Numbered from the stretch's first letter, positions 45,324-57,195 are shown. The stretch: DNA of 64,000 nt from Crocodylus rhombifer (GCA_038503035.1 JAVSML010025221.1:1-64000), one strand, 5' to 3'. A program made the numbers and translations. Notes: generated by a model from the letters alone, not told the origin.

Positions 45324-46375
45324 ATGGTGAGTACGTGGCAGACTGCCAGGGCCCTGGCCTGGGTGGCACTGCCCGCCCAGGGCTCCTCTGCAGCCTCCAC
45401 CCAGATGGAGTCTAAGAGGGGGCTGGAGCCACCCTCCCCCCACCTATGTGGGCTGCCTGGTGGGGCCTCAGCAGCCTGGGGGGGGAAGGGGCAGTGGGAG
45501 TTCCCTTGCCTGTCCCAAATGTGCCCACCTTCGGGCCTTGTAGAAGCAGGTAAGGGAGCTCCAGGCTGAGGTCAGCAGGCTGTGGAGGATTAGGGCAGCT
45601 GAGGATGAGATTGATGGGTACTTTAATTCTCTGCAGGGTCAGGAACCTAGAGGAGAAGCCACCCCAGAGGGACCCACCGCAGAGGTATGGCAGACGGTTA
45701 CTTTCAGAGCCAGGGTTACTCGTGCTACCTCAGCGTCAGCTCCCCAGGTACAGAATGAGGCCCTGGAAGCTGTGGAGGAGGAGGTAGGAGAGGATGCCTC
45801 TAAGGTAGGAGAGGATGCCACTCCAAGCATGGCACAGGCCAAGAGCTACTGGAACACCAAGAGGAAGAGATGCCAGGTCCTCGTCATTGGCGATTCCATC
45901 CTGAGAGGAGCAGAGGAGCCCATCTGTCGCTCTGACCCCATGGCACGTTAGATTTGTTGCCTGCCTGGAGCTCGGATTCAGGATATCACAGAGATGATCC
46001 TGGACCTCACCTGACCCTCTGATAATTACCCCATGGTCCTCATCCATGTGGGAATGAATGATGCGGCCAGGGGAAACCTGGATCACGTCTTGAGTGACTA
46101 CAAGGCTCTAGGGGTAAAGCTCAAGGAGACAGGGGCACAGGTGTTTTTTTCTTCTATATTTCCAGTGAGCAGGTGCAGATGGCACCATGAGATGCATCGG
46201 CGAGGTCAACCAGCAGCTTCGGAGCTGGTGTTACCAGGCGAGCCTTGGGTTCTTGGACCATGATCCACATTTCCACATGGAGGACATGCTTGGGTGGGAT
46301 GGGCTTCATCTCTCCCCAAAAGGTAAGCATGTTTTTTATTCCAGACTGGCTGATCTTGTACGGTGAGCTTTAAAT
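45324..46375 (+). pseudogene. older CR1 ORF1 remnant (zinc-finger-like, coiled coil, SGNH esterase)
   Basis: A start ATG lies at 45324 in frame 3. Frame 1 then carries CPKCAHLRAL (45511-45540, a CxxC pair) and ELQAEVSRLWRIRAAEDEID, a likely coiled coil. The esterase follows: VLVIGDSILRGAEEP (GDS block) near 45880 and VLIHVGMNDAARGN (GxND block) near 46036. In-frame stops occur at 45541, 45949 and 46012, and a frame change occurs between 45324 and 45511. The final block survives as WDGLHLSPKG at about 46297. ORF1 proteins of this type are thought to bind RNA and act in the retrotransposition particle. This copy is dead. Confidence 0.82.
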
Positions 46376-46427
46376 GGGGGACGGGGATGCAGAGGAACAT
46401 GAGGACACTTAGCTGTCAAGCCAAGTA

Positions 46428-49222
46428 ATGTGCACAGGTAGTACCCAGGTAAGTGACAGGGGCCAGGGCAGACTTAAGAACAAGGGGGCAGCACGGGCTT
46501 CTACAGGAGGCCTCAAATGCCTCTGCACAAATGCTAGAAGCATGGGAAATAAGCAGGAGGAACTTGCCCTCCTGCTAGCTAGCAAAAACCCAGACCTAGT
46601 GGGGCTTACAGAAACCTTGTGAGATTCTACCTATGACTGGGCAGTGGACATCCAGGGATACAGACTGTACAGGCAAGACAGAGCAGGGAAAAGGGGGCGG
46701 TGTAACGGTATATGTCAAAGAGCAATACACGTGCTCAGTGATCAGGATGGGGTTGGAGGAGGGGCAAACTGAGGTGCTCTGGGTTAGCATGCAAGGGGGT
46801 CATGGGGAAAGGGACTTGATAGTGGGCGTCTACTACAGATGGCCTCACCAGGGGGATGAACTGGACCTGCAGCTCACAGAGCCTGTAAAGTCAAGGGATA
46901 TAGTTGTCATTGGTGGCCTAAATTACCCAGACATCTGCTGGGAGGAGCAGTCAGCCAGGTCTGACTGCTCACATAGGTTCCTAGCCAAGATACAGGACCT
47001 CCACCTAACCCAGGAGGTGAATAGTCCCACTGGGGGAAATGCCTTGCTGGACTTGGTCCTTGACACAGGTGACGACCTGGTGAGGGGTCTGCAGTACTTG
47101 ACCACCTGGGTGAGAGTGATCATCGGCTGCTGGAATTTACTATCCAGTGGTGGGTGGTGAAAGCAAGCAGCAAGGCAGAGGTCCTCAACTTTAGGAGACC
47201 TGACTTCTGTAAGCTAAGAAGGTTAGTAGGAGAGGCATTGGCGTCTCGGAGCTTCAATGAGATGGGAATCCAAGACGGGTGGTTGTTCCTCAAGGAGATG
47301 ATCCTCTGAGCTCAAAGGGAATCAGTCCCAATGTGCACCAAGGGGGACAGGAGTGCTAAGAAGCCCCCATGGCTCAGCAAAGGCATCCAGGTATATCTGA
47401 GGGCAAAAAAGGAGGCATACAAACAGTGGAAGCAAGGGGCTATCACCAAGGAGGATTACACCTTCATTGCTCGGGGCTGCAGGGAGGCTGTTAGGAAGGC
47501 CAGGGCTGAGATAGAGCTAGGGCTAGTGACCAGAATTAAAGATAATAAGTCCTTTTTCAAATACATAGGCAGCAAGAAGAAGACACCAGGTAATGTGGGG
47601 CCCCCACTGGATAGACTTGGCAAACTAATGATTGCAGCAAACAAAAAAGCTGACCTCTTTAATGAATTCTTTAACTCCATATTCCTGAACAGGGACTGGG
47701 ACATTTCCTCCACTAGAATTGCGAACAGACCCAGGGGAGGCACCACCATGCCTAGGGTCAGGGACAACCTAGTTAGGGAACTTTTGGAGAGCCTGGACAT
47801 GTTTAAATCAGTAGGTCCAGATGTTCTTCACCTGAGGGCACTGAGGAAATTTGCAGGGGTCATAGTGGGGCCCCTGGCACAACTCTGTGAGCACTCAGGG
47901 GGCACTGGCCAGGTACCAGAGGATTGGAAAAGGGTCAGCGTGGTCCCCACTTACAAGAAGGGGAGAAAGGAGGACCCTGGCAATTATAGGCCAGTCAGTC
48001 TTACCTCGGTCCTTGGGAAGGCCTTTGAGAAAATTGTCAAAGAGCACATCTGCATGGGCCCAGCAGGGGAAGTAATGCTCAGGGGCAACCAACACTGGTT
48101 CACTGAGGGCGGGTCCTGCCTCACTAACCTAGTTTCTTTTTATGATCACATCACAAAGTCTCTGGATGAGGGTGTCTCTTCCTGGACTTTAAGAAGGCCT
48201 TTGGTATGGTTTCCCATCTCATTCTTTTAAAAAAACTTGGTGACTGTGGCACTGATGCCTACACAGCCAGATGGGTGGCAAACTAGCTAGATGGTCGCAT
48301 CTGGAGAGTGGTGGTGGATGGGTCATTTTTTACCTGGAAGGATGTGGGCAGTGGAGTCCCCCAGGGCTTGGTCCTGGGGCCTGTACTGTTCAGTATCTTT
48401 ATCAGCGATCTGGATGTGGGTGTGGAATGCACGCTGTCCAAATTCGCTGACGAGGTGGGCACGCTGGAGGGGAGAGACAGAATCCAGCTTGATCTAGACA
48501 GGTTGCAGGGGTGGGTGGATGAGAATAGGATGGAATTCAATGCAGACAAGTGCAAGGTGCTGCATCTAGGAAGAAGGAACCAACAGCACACCTATAGGCT
48601 GGGGAACACCCTTCTTGTCAACATGGTGGAGTCATTGTTGACTCTAGATGAATATTAGTTGCCAATGTGAGGAAGCGGTCAGTAAAGCTAATTGCACTTT
48701 GTCGTGTATCTACAGATGCATCACAAGCAGGTCCAGGGAGATGATCCTTCCCCTATATGCAGCATTGGTCAGGCCGCAGTTGGTCAGGCCACACACTGCG
48801 TCCAGTTCTGGGTGCCGCACCTCAAGAGGGATGTGGCTACAATTGAGAGGGTCCAGAGGAGGGCTGCTCGCATGGTCAAGGGGCAGCAGAGCAGGCCATA
48901 CAAGGAGAGGCTAAAGGGCCTGAACCTATTCAACCTCCACAAGAGAAGGCTGAGAAGGGATCTGGTGTCCATTTACAAACTCACCAGGGGGAACAAGTGA
49001 GAATTGGGGGAGGCTCTGTTCCTCCAGGCACCACCCAGGGTTACTAGGAATAATGGCCACAAATTGGTAGAGAGAAGGTTCAGGCTGGACATCAGGAGAC
49101 ATTACTTTACAGTTTTAGGGCTGCCAGGCTCTGGAATGGGCTCCCAAGTGAGGTGGTGCTGTCTCCTACGTGGTGCGGTCTTCAAGAGGAGGCTGGACAG
49201 ATATTTGGCCTGGGTGATATGA
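46428..49222 (+). pseudogene. older CR1 ORF2 remnant (endonuclease and RT), multiply broken
   Basis: Endonuclease pieces include KCLCTNARSMGNKQEELALL, VGLTET followed by a stop, KGGGVTVYVKEQYTCSV and IGGLNYPDICWEEQS, where the GDLN aspartate is replaced by glycine. The linker and early RT are open from 47331 to about 48160. Near 48443-48454 the catalytic motif reads FADE, and the residues that normally follow FADD are missing through a deletion. The C-terminal part (QADKCKVLHLG-like, RRLRRDLVSIYKLTRG) runs in shifted frames to a stop at 49222. It cannot encode a working enzyme. Confidence 0.9.
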
Positions 49223-49310
49223 CAACAGCACCCATTCCTGCCCGGGGCAGGGGGTTGGACCTGATGATCCCTTCTAACCGTAAGCACTATTAAAGCATTA
49301 TGAAACTATC
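49223..49310 (+). other. older CR1 3' UTR
   Basis: GGCAGGGGGTTGGACCTGAT, ATCCCTTCTAACCG and a degenerate tail TTATGAAACTAT mark the 3' end. Terminal repeat units are fewer and less regular than in the young copy. Confidence 0.8.
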
Positions 49311-50964
49311 TTCTTGGAAGAATGCAGTTCCTTTTTTCAGCTGAATATGGCTGCTGAACGGTAAGTCATTATTTAGCTTTGTTGGTGCAAGGTTAATAAA
49401 GCCTTTCGGAACAGGAAAATTAGGAAACTCAGAATGTCCCTTTCGGAAATGACCTGCTGTCTAGTCCAAGCTTTGCGGGGCTGTCAGTCTCTTTATCTGC
49501 CTTATTGCGGGCAGTTCAGCTTTGTACATGGACTAGTTTTGCTCCTTCTTCCCATATATTACATGCATATTTCTGAAGCCCCATTTTTTTGTCAGATATA
49601 TATAATTTCTTAGCAGTAGTGCTTTTCTAAGCAGAGGAGATCATTTATTAGATGCCTAAAGAACTTATGTTAGCCTAGACAGGCAGGGGCAGCAGAAAGG
49701 ATGGTTCTTTCCCCTGGAGCAGGGATGAGGCCCCATTCCTCTCGAGGACAGCAGTAACACCGATAAAAGAGTCCTTTTCCTTCCAGAGATAGAGGCACAA
49801 TGGAATGAGGCCTTCTTCTCGTCTCTTTCCATCCTAAGGGCAAGATGACAACTGAGAACAACCTAATACTTACCTCAGATGGGATGAATTTGCCTGGGTG
49901 AGTGGGTATGAGCAAGCAGGGAAGGCTTACACTCTTCCCCTTCCACATGCAGTGCCCCTCTTAGGGTTGTCTGCTGTTTCAAAAAATGGGTTTTAGAGTT
50001 AACATCCAGCAAGAGGCAGGTACGTTGCAGAGATCAGGCAGACTTTATTCTTTTATACTTGGGTAATTTGCTCTGTGTAATGATGAGGCCTGGAAAATTA
50101 TTTTTATTTTCATGAGATTTTTAGATGATGTTATAATAATGATGGATCAGTTTATGGAACGCGGCCCAGACTTCTGTCCTTTCATTCCTAACACTGTAGT
50201 GAGCAGTAGAGATAAAATAGCAAGGAGGAAGAGAGGCAGACAGAAAGAGAAAAAGGATGTTTTATTTTTTCTAAAACTGGTTGCATTCTATTTGTGGACA
50301 CTGGTTTTAGCACCTTCCTGCTACATTGTATAAGAGTAAATATCAAGTTCAGAGACAACTAGGTGGCAGCTCTGAATGTTTCCTTAGCCATCCTATGTTG
50401 CAAAGTGTTGAGTGGGCTTTGCTTCTCCTCTGGCATCAGATTTCTTTACAAATGATACTTCAGTGTTAGAGTATTTTATCCATTGAACCACAAAGGATTT
50501 GGATGCTTTTAGGCCCAAGCCCTTTGACCCTCCTATTTGGGTCAAGCACTTAAGAATAAGCCTAGGAATCAGGCACTTATTTAATGCAAGTCTTTAAAAA
50601 GTGTTCCACCGACTGATGAGCCTTACCTCTCCTCATGGTACGCTGGTAGAAACAATAATAAAAAATAGGACTGGCCATCACATGGATGAGCAGGGTTGCC
50701 TGGGAAGAGTCAGTTTGCCCTCCTAGGGTGCGTGTAGCAGCAGGAACCTCCCCCCTCCCCTTGCCCCCCAGATAAGCCAGTCGCAGCTCCATCCTATGCC
50801 CCACCTTGGCTGTGCAGCGCCTGCCCCTCCCCCTGCCGCAGCCCCACTCCCTCCCTCACCACTGCATACATGCCCCTCTCCACCCCTGCTGCAGCTGCCC
50901 TGTGTTTGGTGGGTTGGGAAGGGTGGGGCTAAGCCCTGTTAGCCCTGGCCTTCTGCCACCTATG
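49311..50964. other. non-coding stretch; GC-rich at its end
   Basis: No repeat or exon recognised in 49311-50690. 50690-50960 is C-rich (CCCCTCCCCCTGCCGCAGCC) and adjoins the 3'-truncated edge of a minus-strand CR1. Confidence 0.4.
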
Positions 50965-53095
50965 GTCTGCCACATCCTTTCTGTAGGGGGGGGGCCCAAA
51001 ACTGAACCCAGTACTCCAGATGTGACCTCACCAGTGCTGAATAGAGGGGAATAATCACTTTCCTTGACTTACTGGCAATGCTCTTACCAATGCAGCCCAG
51101 TGCCATTAGGCCTCTTGGCAAAAAGGGCACACTGCTGGCTCATATTCAGCTTATTGTCCATTGCTTCTTTTCTGCACCAGCCAGTCAGCTCCCAGCCTGT
51201 ACTCATGCCTGGGATTGTACCCCCCTTAAGTGCAGAACTTTGCATTTGTCCTTGTTGAACCTCATGAGATTCCTTTTGGCTCAATCCTCGAATTTGTCTA
51301 GGTCACTCTGAATCCTATCTCTACCTGCCAGTATATCTACTACTCCTCCCAGCTTGGTGTCATCTGTAAACTTGCTAAGGATGCACTCTGTGCCATCTTC
51401 CAGGTCACTGATGAAGACAGAACAAAACCAGACCCAGGAATGACTCCTGGGGCACTCCACTTGATACTGGCTGCTAACTAGACATCAAGCCATTGATTAC
51501 TGCTCTCTGAGCCTGATGCTGCAGCCAGTTTTCTATCTACCTTACAGTCTATTCACCCAGCCCATACTTTCTTAGCTTGCCTGTGAAAATGTTGTGGGAG
51601 ACCATATGAAAAGCCTTGCTGAAATCAAGGTATATCACATCCACTGGTGTCCCCGCATCCACAAAGCCAGTCATGTTATCATAGAAGGCAATCAGGTTGG
51701 TCAGGCATGATTTGCCCCTGGTAAATCCATGCTGACTATTCCTAATCACCACCTTCTCCTCCAAGTACTTAGAAATGGATTCCTTGAGGATATGCTCCAT
51801 GATATTTCCAGGTACTGAGGTGAGGATGACTGGTCTGTGGTTCCCTAAATCCTTTTTCCCTTTCTTAAATATGGGAACTATGTTTGCCCTTTTCCAGTCA
51901 TCTGGGACCAATCCTGATTACTATGAGATTTCAAAGATGATGGCTCTGCAATCATGTTAGGCAACTCCTTCAGCACCCTCAGGTGTATCCCATCCAGCCC
52001 CACAGATCTGTACACATCCAGCTTTTCAAAGTAGTCCCTAACCTGTTCTTTCAGCGCTTACAGCTGTGCCCCTCCTCCCCAAACTGTGCTGCCCAGTGGA
52101 GTGGTCTGGGAGCTGATCTTGCCTGTGAAGACTGAGGCAAAAAAGGCACTGAGTACTTCAACTGTTTCTGCATCCTCTGTCGCAAGGTTGCCTCCCCCAT
52201 TCAGTAAGGGACCCACACTTTTCCTGATTTTCCTCTTGCTACTGACATACTTGTAGAAACCCTTTTTGTTACCCTTCACATCCCTTGCTAACTTCAGTTT
52301 ACTGAACAGTTCCCTGCTGAGCCAAGCTGGTCTTCTGCCATATTTGCTAGTCTTCCTGCACATCGGGATGGTTTGTTTCTGCACTCTCAGTAAGGCTTCT
52401 TTAAAGTACAGCCAGCTTTTCCAAACTCCTCTCCCCTTCAGTCTGGCTTCCCAGGGGATCCTGCCCATCAGTTCCCTGAGTGAGTTGAAGTCTGCTTTTC
52501 TGAAGTCCAGGGTCCTTACTCTGCTGCTTACCACCCTTACTTTTTTTAGGATCCTGAACTGAATTATCTTGTAGTCATTGCTGCCCAAGTTGCCATCCAC
52601 TACTACATTCCCCACGAATTCTTCCCTGCTTGTGAGCAGCAGTCAAGAAGAACATGGACCCTAGTTGGCCACTCCAGCACTTGCACCAGAAATGCTCTCC
52701 AAAAATTTCCTGGATTGCCTGCACACTGCTGTACTACCCTCCCAACAGATGGCAGGGTGATTGAAGTCCTCCATGAGAACCAGGGTCTGTGATTGAAAAC
52801 TTCCACTAGCTGTTTGAAGAAAGCCTCATTCACCACTTCTTCCTGGTCTGGTGGTCTATAGTAGATCCCCACCACAACATCACCCTGGTTGCTCTCCCCT
52901 CTGACTCTAACCCAGAGACTCTCAACAGGCCTATGTCCAGCTTCATTCTGGAGCTCTGAGCAATCATATGGTTCTTTTATATAAAATGCAACTCCTCCTC
53001 CTCTTCTCCCCTTCCCGTTATTCCTGAACAGTTTGTACCCATCCATGACAGTGCCTCTAGTCATGTGAGCTATTCTACCAAGTCTCTTTTATTCC
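50965..53095 (-). mobile_element. CR1 LINE, minus strand, lacking both ends
   Basis: On the minus strand the order is endonuclease, linker, RT. Endonuclease at 53064-52603: GRRGGGVAFYIKEPYDCS and VVVGIYYRPPDQEE. Linker at 52615-52058: [17 protein letters not shown] and [17 protein letters not shown] at 51911-51549: VPDDWKRANIVPIFKKGK, SQHGFTRGKSCLTNLIAFYD and DVIYLDFSKAFHMVSHN. Further down, catalytic FADD is replaced by FTDD (about 51360). The copy starts inside the endonuclease and ends near 50965 before the 3' UTR. Its sequence differs from the 42-49 kb copies, so it belongs to another CR1 subfamily. Confidence 0.92.
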
Positions 53096-53937
53096 AGAGA
53101 TTCACACAGGCAAATATCTCTGGGTATTTTGTTCTGAATTTGGCTTTTACTGTGAACCAATTAAGGAAAGCATTATTTAAGTAATAAAAAATACTTGTCC
53201 AGAAATACATGGGAAAGTTTATTCCACTCCCTTTGAAGGAATGGGGTATGGGACTAATACACTCTTCTCTTTTACTAGAAATGGAGAAATATGCTGTTCA
53301 CTTAATAGTGTAAAAAGGGAAATTGTAAAATAATAATAGATAAGCACTCTGAAGCAAGCTTGTGTTAGCTATCTCTGTTAGTATTTGGGAAAGCACACTA
53401 TTGAGAAATATTTTGCCAAACATACATAGGCATGCAGTATGATAACACATTGCAAATTGCTGTTGATTACAAGGTGGTTGTTTCAATTTTTTTTAAGTTT
53501 GAAGATTAAAATGAACAAACTGATTAAATAAAAATAAATTAATCCAGTCAGTTCAATCTTTGTTTTATGAAAATAACAATACATAGTCCAAGTTTTGTTA
53601 TTGAGGAGTATAAAGTGTTAAGTACATAAAGCAATCAGTGCAATCAGCAACTATTTTGAAAAGCTTGTCTTGAGAAGAGTGTTCTTTTTTGTTGTTGTTT
53701 TACACTTTTTGGCACATGGAGATCACAAAAATCACAAATTCACAATGCAGAAGATAGCACAGAAAAAAGGTCTGTTGCTGAAACTATTATTTTAGAGTTG
53801 GAAATTTTAGTTTAAAAAAGTTGATTTCGAGTAACACACAGCTTTCAGAATCAGTGCCTTTGCTCTTGTAAACTACAGTAGAACATCACCAGCTTATCCT
53901 TCACTAATTTTGATGTAGCCCTACTTATTAGGAACTG
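53096..53937. other. AT-rich non-coding stretch
   Basis: No repeat recognised. It lies downstream, on the minus strand, of the probable terminal exon at 55891-56174 and could include distal 3' UTR, but nothing shows this directly. Confidence 0.35.
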
Positions 53938-54935
53938 GGCATGTTCACCCTGATTTACTGCACAGTAAAGCTAATTACCAGGCAGTAAGCAACATCATCT
54001 AAATATGTTGACTCTTACTGCACAGTTTTTGCTGCTGTAGCAAATTAACTGCTAATTACTGCACAGTACTGGATGTGCAGATGGCCGGCCATGAACAAAT
54101 TTGCTCCGGACCAGCTGTATAGCAGAGGGTGGGAGATTGCTTCCTACCCTCAGGAGCTGCCTGCTACTGTGGTGGACTCTGCCACCCAAGCCTGGGCGGG
54201 GGCAATGTTCCCCTGCCTCAGCAGCAGGGAGCTCCCAACCCCAGCTCCATGATTGTGATCCTGGAACAGGGGCAGGGAACTGGCTAGGAGCTTGTTCCCA
54301 GGCCCAACTCTGTGATCGTGGAATGGAGCGGGGACTGGGAGCAAGCTCCTAGCCTGTTCCCAGCCCCTGCTCTAGGATGGCAATTGCAGAGCAGGGGCTG
54401 GCAGCTCTCTTCACAGGGAGAGTTCCCCACTCAAACTGGAGCTGACTGGGACCTGGTCCTGACTGGGACAGTTCCTGGCCAGCCCTGGGCTGTGCAGGGA
54501 AGTCTGAATGTACAGCCTGGAGGTGGCTGGGAACTGTCCTGTTTCAGGAAGTCCCCAGCCAGCTCTGGGCTGCACATACAGACTTCCTTATACAGCCCAG
54601 AGCCAGCTGGGAGTTGTCCCAGTCCCAGGCAGGTTCCAGTCCCATGCCCTGATCCACTGGTGGGGCAGCTAGAAGTGAGGCCCAAGCTGGGTGGGGATTC
54701 CTCACCCAGCTGGGCGCTACTTGCAGCTGGGGCAGGAGGATATTGTCCCTGCCTGGGCTCCATCACTGGATCGCACCGTGGCAGCAGGAGGCTCCTGGGG
54801 GCAGGGAGCAATCTCTCAGCCCCTGCCAGGAGACAGCTGTGCAGGTCCACAGCTGGTGGAGAGCCAGAGGGGGTGGGAGCAAACTGCTGCCAGCAGCAGC
54901 AAATCTGCTTCTAAATCTCTGCACATGTAGATGCC
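53938..54935. mobile_element. non-autonomous DNA transposon (TTACTGCAC family), copy 2
   Basis: The left side reads GGGCATGTTCACCCTGATTT, then ACTGCACAGTAAAGC. The right end reads CTCTGCACATGTAGATGCC. Both are rich in TACTGCACAGT or TGCACATG motifs. The 54100-54900 core is GC-rich with internal inverted stretches (GACTGGGACAGTTCC versus GGAGTTGTCCCAGTC). A 200-codon open frame in the core has no domain and appears incidental. No target site duplication found. Confidence 0.55.
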
Positions 54936-55011
54936 TGTCCAGGGTACACTAGAATAAACCCACCATTCAGTATTTAAACATGTAGTCATATCCAGTAAGT
55001 TTTCCTGGGCA

Positions 55012-55580
55012 GGGCATCTATACATTGGGAACAAATTTTCTCCCAAGGGGAGCATTTCAGTGTGGGGCTACTTCAGCCCTGCTGTGCCCCCCTACAACAG
55101 CCAGGGAGAGCTCCAGATACCAGAGTCAAGCTCTAGGAAAACCAGAATCAGGCCCTACTCTCCAGGGGTGTGGGAGAAGCTGTCTTGCCTCTGGGGCAGT
55201 TGCCTCCCAGCCCTGTGCCCTGATCTGCAGACCAGGGCATGGGGCTAGGAAAATGTCCCCACCCCAGCTGCTGCTTCTCAGCTCCATGCCCTGATGTGCT
55301 GATTGAGGCATGGGGCTAGGAAGCAGTTGCTTGGGGGAATCCCCATCCCCTGCAATCTGGGTTGACCAGGAGCAATTTGCTCTTGGTCAGCAGTCTATAT
55401 GTGCACTACTGCACGGTAGTTACTCCATGGTTAATCTACAACCTGTATTTTCAGGTAGTTGGCAACCATCCAGTAAACTAATTTACTGTACAATAAATGC
55501 TGCACACATGCAGACAGTGATACTTTACTGCACAGTAGATTAGTCTACTGTGCAGTAAGCACCTTGTGTAGACACACTCC
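55012..55580. mobile_element. non-autonomous DNA transposon (TTACTGCAC family), copy 3
   Basis: The left end GGGCATCTATACATTGGG and the right end CACCTTGTGTAGACACACTC are imperfect inverted repeats. The subterminal ACTTTACTGCACAGTAGATT, followed by AGTCTACTGTGCAGTAAG, is itself a palindrome and matches copy 1 at 37652. The core contains GGAGCAATTTGCTC, also present in copy 1. Confidence 0.65.
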
Positions 55581-55890
55581 CTGTTTAGTAAACACAGTGC
55601 TGGAGGGAAGCTGTATAATACTAGGACCCCTTTCACAAAAGGGATTATAGTATGTTACTAAGGTCTTCTCAAACTCATCATAAATTAAAACTATGTGGCA
55701 AATATCTACCATAAATGCACAGAGTATCTTTTATGATGCATTATCCTTTCTTTTTAATTCTTTGTTCACTAACACTGCAGTTAACAAGAGCTTTGATTGC
55801 TGTGAATCAGTGAGGTTCTACTGTACTGTAATCATGTAATAAAATGCTTAGAAATATTTCAGCCTTCATGTCTGAGGCGAGCATAATGAG
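55581..55890. other. presumed 3' untranslated region below a minus-strand exon
   Basis: AT-rich sequence directly after the stop of the probable terminal exon (minus strand). A TTTAAT at 55752-55757 would read ATTAAA on the minus strand, a weak polyadenylation signal about 135 bases after the stop. Confidence 0.35.
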
Positions 55891-56174
55891 CTAATTTTCA
55901 ACATCTGATTTGATGGGAGATTTCTTAAGGTCGTCTTCTGTGAGGTTGGATCTCTTCTGGCTTGGGATAGCAGGCAGGACACGGCTTGTTTTTAGAGGTT
56001 CTCCTGATAGACCAGGCAAGAAGGAGTACCGTGAGTGACTCTGAGAAAGTCCTCCTTTCTGGGATTTGGAGTTAAGTGCTGGTCGGAGAATAGCTGCGCC
56101 AGTCTTTAAAGAGTTTAAAGACTGTGACTTTGACTTCTTGACACCCTGAGAAACTTGATTAGATGGTAGCTGGA
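55891..56174 (-). CDS. probable terminal coding exon of an unrecognised host gene
   Basis: On the minus strand a pyrimidine-rich tract (CTTTTTCTTTTGTCTTCAG) ends at 56175. It forms a strong splice acceptor. An open frame of about 94 codons follows to a TAG at 55891-55893, entered after the first codon base. The peptide starts QLPSNQVSQGVKKSKSQSLN and ends KRSNLTEDDLKKSPIKSDVE plus N. It is rich in Ser, Lys and Leu, with no hydrophobic segment or known domain, and looks like a disordered C-terminal tail. It is not part of any recognised transposon, and its codon usage is ordinary. Upstream exons on the minus strand would lie at higher coordinates, possibly beyond the window. The gene was not identified. 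A chance open frame remains possible. Confidence 0.6.
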
Positions 56175-57094
56175 CTGAAGACAAAAGAAAAAGATCAAAA
56201 GAGTCCACAGAAAATGAGAAACGAACATTTACAATTTAGCACTTTGTCATGTTGTTTTCTTATTCTGGTAGATTATCTATCTTGTATCATTGCATACTTA
56301 AACTGAATCATTTGAACTTAACACAGTATTAAAGATAAAGAAGTCCTAAAGCCACTTAAAGCATATCTTAGCAGAACTAATATAGAGGCATGGACTGGAC
56401 ACATACTCACATACTCTGGTGTAACTTAAATTGGGTTTATATACTGATATAAATTATACTCAGATAAGGAACAGACAGACATGTAGTTATCCTGGGTCAG
56501 CTTCATGCAGCAGGCAGCTATTTCTGAGTCCCATCACTAGGCAGTGGGGAGCAAGTAACACCATATTTGCCTTTAGCACATGATTACCCAAGATGGATGC
56601 AGACAGATGAATCCTAAACCAAAGTAAATTTCATTAGTGGAGTTTTACCCCAGAAAATTTCAGGAGTACTTCTACAGTAGACTTGGTGATCTCACTATGT
56701 ATAGGGGTTTATGTCTTCTGTCTGCCTTACTGGTACTTCTCACAGTGGTGTAATGCCTATAGTAACTATCCATGCCTATGTATGGAAATATGCGTTCCTG
56801 CGTTAACCAAGAAAACAATTTTGATGACAATTTATGAGTGTTTGAAGATTAACATATCATCCTAGATTCAAAGATTCAGTCTGACAAACACTAAAACCTA
56901 TGGTTATTTATCCATAGCTTATTTGGGCTAGAGATGTCTGAGAATTCGTTATTAGAAAAATACCTATTCATCTACCAAAACTTTTCATGGAAACATAGCA
57001 GTTTTGATGAAACTTTTGTTGAGAGAGACTTATCAAGTCTAGGGTGGCATTTGTGATGAAGCCCAACAATGCAATGACCAAGCCATCTCAGAAC
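56175..57094. other. presumed intronic DNA upstream of the minus-strand exon
   Basis: AT-rich with no recognised repeat. If the exon at 55891-56174 is real, this is the end of its upstream intron. Confidence 0.35.
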
Positions 57095-57195
57095 AGCTGG
57101 TAGTTAGGGCACTCAATTGGGATGTGGACAAACCTTGGAGAAGGAATGTGAACCTTGTCACTTGACATCTTGGGGGAATGCTCTAACCATCTGGC
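57095..57195. repeat. tRNA-like palindromic repeat
   Basis: The left arm AGCTGGTAGTTAGGGCACTC and the right arm GGAATGCTCTAACCATCTGG are imperfect inverse copies of each other. Each resembles a tRNA A-box region (TRGTTAGGGCA / TGGTTAGAGCA, inverse). AGAAGGAATGTGAACCTTG in the centre has a B-box-like inverse (CAAGGTTCACATTC). It is not a functional tRNA, but looks like a palindromic short element with tRNA-like parts. Confidence 0.45.

Larger units (their letters stand above)
41672..49310 (+). mobile_element. older, near full-length CR1 LINE split by a younger CR1
   Basis: The older copy consists of a 5' segment (about 41672-41885) and the remainder (45195-49310) on the other side of an inserted CR1. 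It carries a decayed ORF1 with a coiled-coil-like stretch and an SGNH-type esterase. Next come a decayed ORF2 (endonuclease, RT) and a 3' UTR ending near TTATGAAACTAT at 49299-49310. Multiple stops and frameshifts in both frames show long inactivity. The exact 5' start is inferred from the change from AT-rich to GC-rich sequence at about 41660. Confidence 0.8.

Noticed and set aside
54312..54914. 200-codon plus-strand frame
   Set aside because: It sits inside the GC-rich core of a transposon with internal inverted repeats. Low-complexity composition and no domain.
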